Position numbers and translations under genes: made by a program. From NCBI GenBank assembly GCA_035296905.1, contig DATHAA010000072.1, positions 1 to 31,249 of the forward strand: a DNA stretch of 31,249 nt, read 5' to 3'. Under the pieces are notes generated by a model. It saw only the letters and a program-made list of their open reading frames with translations. It was not told the origin of the DNA and did no database searches. Within the stretch, counting starts at the first letter, position 1. Each line of letters opens with the position of its first letter. Shown piece by piece: positions 27,509 to 31,249 of this stretch. The DNA is from DATEOR01 sp035296905. Lineage in GTDB: Bacteria > Actinomycetota > Thermoleophilia > Gaiellales > Gaiellaceae.

Positions 27509-28763
27509 CGCGGGGCCTGCTTGTGTGGCCGAGCATCGAGAGCTCTGCGATGTCGCGGCGGAAGAAGAGGCCGACCGTCCAGTCGGTGACGACGCGGAGC
27601 TTTCGCGTGACGAGCGGGAGTTGGTACAGGTGATACGTCCTCGTGATGAACCAGCCGATGAAGCCGCGGAAGCGGAGGCCAACGACGTCGGCGATCCCCT
27701 TGTGCCGGCCGAGCGTGGCGACCTGTCCGAGCATCCGGTAGCGGTATGGCCGCGGCTCGCCGCGAAGGTTCTTCGCCAGGCGGCGGGCCTGGCGGAGCGC
27801 GTGCTGGCATGTGGGAGGGTCGAACTGGCCGGGCGTGGCCTGGTTGGGCACGCGGGCGCAGTCGCCGAGCGCCCATACGTTCTCCCGCTCCTCGACGCAG
27901 AGCGTCGGGCCCACCTTCACCCGTCCCTTCTCGTCCACCGGGAGTCCGAACCCGCCGACGATCGGGGTGGACCGCACCCCTGCCGTCCAGACGAGCGTGT
28001 CCGTATCGATCCGCTCGCCGTCCGAGAGCGTCGCGGCGTGCTCCTCCACGGAATCCAGGGTGGTCTCCACCCGAATGTCGACGCCCCGCTTCTCCAGCTG
28101 GCTCGCCGCGTAGTCGCCGAGCCGCGTGGGGATCTCGGGGAGGATCTTGGGCGCAGCGTCCACGAGCACCCAGCGCTGCTCGACCTCGCGGAGGCGGGGA
28201 TAGTAGCGAAGCGCGTCGCGGACGAGGTCAGCGAGCTCCGCGAGCGCCTCGACGCCCGCATAGCCCGCTCCTACGAAGACGAACGTGAGGTGGCGCCTGG
28301 CCACCTGCGGGTCGACGACCGCGTCCGCGGCCTCGAGCTGGCGGAGGACGTGGTTCCGGAGGGCGATGGCGTCGGCGAGATCCTTGAAGCCCAGTGCGTG
28401 ATTGGCCAGGCCCGGGATCGGCAGCGTGCGCGCGATGGCACCGAGAGCGACGACTAGGTCCTTGTACTCGAGCTCGATGCCACCCGCCTCAGTCTCGACG
28501 GCCACCTGCCTCGAGCTCTCGTCCACCTGTGTGATCTCGCCGAGGACGAGGTCGGCGTGCGGGCACATCATCCGCAGCGGGACGACGACGTGGCGCGGCT
28601 CCAGGGTGCCCGACGCGGCTTCCGGCAGCGCCGGCGTGTAGAGCATGAAGTTCTCGCGGCTCACGATCGTGCAGCCGGCGTCGCCGAGCAGCCGGCCGAC
28701 GTAACCCCCTGCGAAGCCGCCGCCGAGGACGAGCGTCCCACCCTTGGCGTGGCGGTGCTGCAT
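27501..28763 (-). CDS. ndh: Type II NADH dehydrogenase (NDH-2)
   Basis: NDH-2 is a monotopic membrane flavoprotein that passes electrons from NADH to quinone without pumping protons. The 420-residue protein shows the FAD-binding GGGFAG at 14-19, the NADH-binding GAGYAG at 165-170 and the second FAD motif ALGDCA at 298-303. QHALRQARRLAKN near 323-335 is typical of the family. The C-terminus has the amphipathic, aromatic segment FIGWFITRTYHLYQLP that anchors such enzymes to the membrane. Its ATG follows the helicase stop with no gap (TAGATG). Related sulfide:quinone reductases are less likely, since their conserved cysteines are not seen. Confidence 0.9.
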   Translation of the reverse strand: MQHRHAKGGTLVLGGGFAGGYVGRLLGDAGCTIVSRENFMLYTPALPEAASGTLEPRHVVVPLRMMCPHADLVLGEITQVDESSRQVAVETEAGGIELEYKDLVVALGAIARTLPIPGLANHALGFKDLADAIALRNHVLRQLEAADAVVDPQVARRHLTFVFVGAGYAGVEALAELADLVRDALRYYPRLREVEQRWVLVDAAPKILPEIPTRLGDYAASQLEKRGVDIRVETTLDSVEEHAATLSDGERIDTDTLVWTAGVRSTPIVGGFGLPVDEKGRVKVGPTLCVEERENVWALGDCARVPNQATPGQFDPPTCQHALRQARRLAKNLRGEPRPYRYRMLGQVATLGRHKGIADVVGLRFRGFIGWFITRTYHLYQLPLVTRKLRVVTDWTVGLFFRRDIAELSMLGHTSRPRDE

Positions 28764-31010
28764 CTAGGCGGCTCCCTTCAGCATGCGCTCGAGGAGCGTA
28801 AGCGCGCCCGACTTGTCGAGAAAGTCGTTGAGGTTCCCGCATTTCGGCGACTGGACGCACGACGGGCAGCCGCTCTCGCAGGGGCAGCCGGCGAGAAGTG
28901 CCGCCGTGTCGCCGACCCAGCCCTCGATCTGGTCGAACCCGCGGCGGGCGATTCCCACGCCGCCCGCGTGGCCGTCGTAGATGAAGACCGTCGGCCGGCC
29001 CGTCTGGTGGTGGAGGTTGGTCGAGAGGCCGCCGATGTCCCAGCGGTCGCACATCGCCCAGAGCGGAAGGAGCGCGATCATCGAGTGCTCGGCGGCGTGC
29101 AGGGTTCCGAGGAGGCGCGGCATCTCGTCCACGCCGTGGAGCATCCAGTCCTCGGGGAGGTACCAGACGGCCTCCGTCTCGAAGGTCGTCTCGGGCATGA
29201 GCAGAGGCACGAGGTCGAGCGTGGCCTGGTCACGGATCGACTTCTTCTGGTAGCCGACTACCTGCTCCGTGACGCTCACCCGGCCGAAGGAGACCTCCAT
29301 CCCCAGGCGCGTTTCGACGAGCTCTGGCTCCTCGATCGACGTCATTGTCTCCTTCTTCGCCTGCGTGTAGAAGTCGCCGCTGAAGGGCTCGACGAGGGCG
29401 GTGTGGCTCTCGTGATCGAGGGCGAGGACATGGTAAGCCTCGCCCATGTGCAGGTAGACGGCGCCTTCGTGGACCGTGGAGTACGCGCGCTCTCTCTCGA
29501 CCAGGCCGAGCACCGAACCCAAATCTGCCTCGACGACGGCGTAGGACTCCGGGCTCGTCGAGCGGAGCGAGAAGCGCGCGGCCGGGTAGTCGCGGCCCGA
29601 CCAGACGAAGCCGGCGCTCGTCTTCTTCAACTCCCCGGTCGCCGCGAGCGCTTCGGCCCGGGCGAGCGCCTCGTCGCCGAGGAACGCCTTGTCGCGCTCG
29701 TCGAGCGGAGCCTCGAAGGCCGCCGAGAGGACGTGGCCGTCGAGCACGCGCGGGTTGGAGTGGTCGAGGATGGCGGCCTCGACACGGCGGCCCATGAGCG
29801 TCTCGGGCTCACGCATGAAGAACTGGTCGAGAGCGTCTTCGCTCGCGACGAGGACGGCGAGCCCGTGGGTTCGCCGCCCCGCCCGACCCCATTGCTGCCG
29901 CAGGCTCGCCACGGTGCTCGGGAACCCGACCGAGAGCGCGCAGTCGAGGAGCCCGATGTCGATCCCGAGCTCGAGCGCGTCGGTCGCGGTCACGCCGAGG
30001 AGCTCGCCCTCGACTAGGCGCTGCTCGATGTCTCGCCGTTGAGCCGGCGTGTAGCCTGCGCGGTAGGGCGAGAGGCGAGCGGCCAGCTCCGGCCCTACAC
30101 GCTCGGAGGCGAAGCGATGGATCAGCTCCGCCGCCTTCCGCGACTTCGCGAAGCAGATGGTCCGTAGGCCGCGCTCGACGAGGTCGCCGAGGAGCTTCGC
30201 GCCTTCCCCGAGCGCGCTGGCGCGGAGCTGGAGCTCCTCGTCGAGGAGCGGGGGGTTCCAGAAGGCGACGGTCCTAGCTGCATGCGGCGCCGCGTCCTTC
30301 TCGATCACGGTCGCCTCGACGCCGATGAGGGATTCGACGAGCTCGCCCGGGTTGGCGATCGTGGCCGATGCGAGAAGGAACTGCGGCTCGGCTCCGTAGA
30401 TCGAGGCCGCGCGCCGAAGCCGGCGTAGGACATTTGCGACATGCGAGCCGAAGACACCGCGGTAGACGTGTGCCTCGTCCACGACCACGTAGCGGAGGTT
30501 CTGGAGGACGTCTCCCCAGCGGTCGTGGTGCGGGAGAACCCCGACGTGGAGCATGTCCGGGTTCGTGAGGATGACGTTGGCCCATTTGCGGATCTGCCAG
30601 CGCCGCTCGGTCTCCGTGTCGCCGTCGTAGATCGCCGGGCGCAGGCGCGGGAGCTTGAAGGCCGCGAGCGCACGGGCCTGGTCCTGGGCGAGGGCCTTGG
30701 TCGGATAGAGGTAGAGCGCGCGGAGCTTCGGCTCCTCGGCGAGCGCGTTCAGCACGGGGAGGTTGAAGGCCAGCGTCTTGCCGCTCGCCGTCCCGGTCGA
30801 GACGACGAGGTGCTCGCCGCGCTCGGCGGCGAGGAAGGCTTCGGCCTGGTGGCGGTAGAGGCCGTTGAGGCCGAGGCTTGCGAGCGAGTCGATGACGCGG
30901 GGATGCAGCCCGTCCGAAATGGGAACGACGTCGGCCCGCCGGGCCGGGATTTCGGTTCGATATGCGAGCTCCTCGCCCTGAAGGAGCTCGTCCCAGGTCA
31001 CGATCGCCAC
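28764..31010 (-). CDS. MrfA/Hrq1-type superfamily 2 DNA helicase with C-terminal zinc motif
   Basis: The protein matches the MrfA/Hrq1 group of SF2 helicases; Bacillus MrfA repairs mitomycin-type crosslinks. From GTG 31010 it has 748 residues. Walker A STGTASGKT lies at 71-79, DEAH at 178-181, the SAT motif in LLASATIANP, and the arginine finger region in QQWGRAGRR. The C-terminal DUF1998 domain ends with a four-cysteine cluster, CPCESGCPSCVQSPKCGN, diagnostic of this group. GTG 31001 is an alternative start. The frame is open to 31091 but that part overlaps thiD and is rejected. A TAGCAT seven bases before GTG 31010 suggests a leaderless transcript. DNA-repair partner genes are not adjacent, though ligD is nearby. 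Confidence 0.88.
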   Translation of the reverse strand: MAIVTWDELLQGEELAYRTEIPARRADVVPISDGLHPRVIDSLASLGLNGLYRHQAEAFLAAERGEHLVVSTGTASGKTLAFNLPVLNALAEEPKLRALYLYPTKALAQDQARALAAFKLPRLRPAIYDGDTETERRWQIRKWANVILTNPDMLHVGVLPHHDRWGDVLQNLRYVVVDEAHVYRGVFGSHVANVLRRLRRAASIYGAEPQFLLASATIANPGELVESLIGVEATVIEKDAAPHAARTVAFWNPPLLDEELQLRASALGEGAKLLGDLVERGLRTICFAKSRKAAELIHRFASERVGPELAARLSPYRAGYTPAQRRDIEQRLVEGELLGVTATDALELGIDIGLLDCALSVGFPSTVASLRQQWGRAGRRTHGLAVLVASEDALDQFFMREPETLMGRRVEAAILDHSNPRVLDGHVLSAAFEAPLDERDKAFLGDEALARAEALAATGELKKTSAGFVWSGRDYPAARFSLRSTSPESYAVVEADLGSVLGLVERERAYSTVHEGAVYLHMGEAYHVLALDHESHTALVEPFSGDFYTQAKKETMTSIEEPELVETRLGMEVSFGRVSVTEQVVGYQKKSIRDQATLDLVPLLMPETTFETEAVWYLPEDWMLHGVDEMPRLLGTLHAAEHSMIALLPLWAMCDRWDIGGLSTNLHHQTGRPTVFIYDGHAGGVGIARRGFDQIEGWVGDTAALLAGCPCESGCPSCVQSPKCGNLNDFLDKSGALTLLERMLKGAA

Positions 31011-31017
31011 AGGGGCG

Positions 31018-31027
31018 ATGCTAGCCT
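31018..31027. promoter_or_regulatory. Overlapping divergent -10 elements of the helicase and thiD
   Basis: TAGCCT (31022-31027, plus strand) ends 8 bases before the thiD GTG 31036. TAGCAT (31023-31018, minus strand) ends 7 bases before the helicase GTG 31010. The arrangement repeats that of birA and the sigma gene. An in-frame ATG at 31018 is an alternative thiD start and would place TAGCCT inside the gene, so this call is tentative. Confidence 0.35.
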
Positions 31028-31035
31028 CATCGCCC

Positions 31036-31249
31036 GTGGTACCCAGGTGCCTCACGATTGCGGGCTCGGACTCCGGCGGCGGCGCGGGCATCCAGGCCGA
31101 CCTGAAGGCCTTCGCCGCGCTCGGCTGTCACGGCATGAGTGCGATCGTGGCTTTGACGGCCCAGTCGACCACCGAGGTGCGCTCGGTGCACGAGGCCCCG
31201 CCCGAGTTCGTCCGAGACGAGCTCGAGGTCTTGATCGACGACATCGGCG
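31036..31249 (+). CDS. thiD: Hydroxymethylpyrimidine (phosphate) kinase ThiD, 5' part
   Basis: ThiD phosphorylates hydroxymethylpyrimidine and its monophosphate in thiamine synthesis. The window holds the first 71 codons. They begin with TIAGSDSGGGAGIQADLKAF, the diagnostic N-terminal motif of the ribokinase-like HMP kinases, followed by HGMSAIVALTAQSTTEV. GTG 31036 gives a product starting close to the family norm; ATG 31018, in the same frame, would add six residues. The gene runs off the right edge. It faces away from the helicase gene with a gap of only about 25 bases. Confidence 0.9.
   Translation, partial: MVPRCLTIAGSDSGGGAGIQADLKAFAALGCHGMSAIVALTAQSTTEVRSVHEAPPEFVRDELEVLIDDIG

Noticed and set aside
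31011..31091. N-terminal extension of the helicase to 31091
   Set aside because: It overlaps the thiD coding start on the other strand, and the residues are not conserved-looking.

Overview
The window is about 31.2 kb of high-GC, very gene-dense chromosome around the replication start region. It opens with dnaA-dnaN-recF-dciA-gyrB-gyrA and continues through lipid synthesis, DNA repair and housekeeping genes. The GC content, GTG/TTG starts, near-leaderless gene starts, the dnaA-to-gyrA order and an NHEJ-type ligase suggest a deep actinobacterial lineage. Thermoleophilia/Gaiellales-like is my best guess, but it is an inference from gene style, not from a marker search. No rRNA, tRNA, CRISPR array, insertion sequence or prophage gene was recognised.

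Layout. 1-4453: DnaA-box-bearing leader, dnaA, a 179-bp DnaA-box gap (candidate oriC), dnaN, recF and a DciA-like gene, the last three in an overlapping chain. 4454-9447: gyrB (with an E. coli-type insertion) and gyrA. 9555-9866: small MerR-type regulator. 9863-12939 (minus strand): NfeD-type membrane protease, slipin and galT as one operon. 13032-15213: a secreted peptidoglycan-recognition amidase gene broken by a 23-bp tandem duplication and by a second frameshift. 15210-15962 (minus): biotin-protein ligase. 15983-24247: an ECF sigma factor coupled to fabZ-fabH-fabD-fabG-fabF, then a HAD hydrolase, a zinc-ribbon/arginase-fold protein, accD and accA. 24438-26759: ligD. 26756-31010 (minus): MrfA/Hrq1-type helicase, type II NADH dehydrogenase, GNAT. 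31036 onward: start of thiD.

How they work together. The first block starts and supports chromosome replication (initiator, clamp, gap repair, helicase loading, gyrase). The second is a nearly complete fatty-acid initiation and elongation set: AccA/AccD make malonyl-CoA with a biotin carrier that BirA would charge, FabD and FabH load and start, and FabG/FabZ/FabF cycle. Acyl carrier protein, enoyl reductase, AccB and AccC are missing from the window. An ECF sigma factor with no anti-sigma gene heads this cluster.

The most unusual signals are architectural. All three convergent gene pairs share a CTAG in which both TAG stops overlap. Two genes (recF, galT) have no usable ATG/GTG/TTG at the family-expected N-terminus and appear to start at CTG inside a CTGA overlap with the previous stop. 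Two divergent pairs are so close that their -10 elements must overlap and their mRNAs be nearly leaderless. The 23-bp duplication is notable because removing exactly one copy rejoins the amidase to its C-terminal Ig-like repeats.
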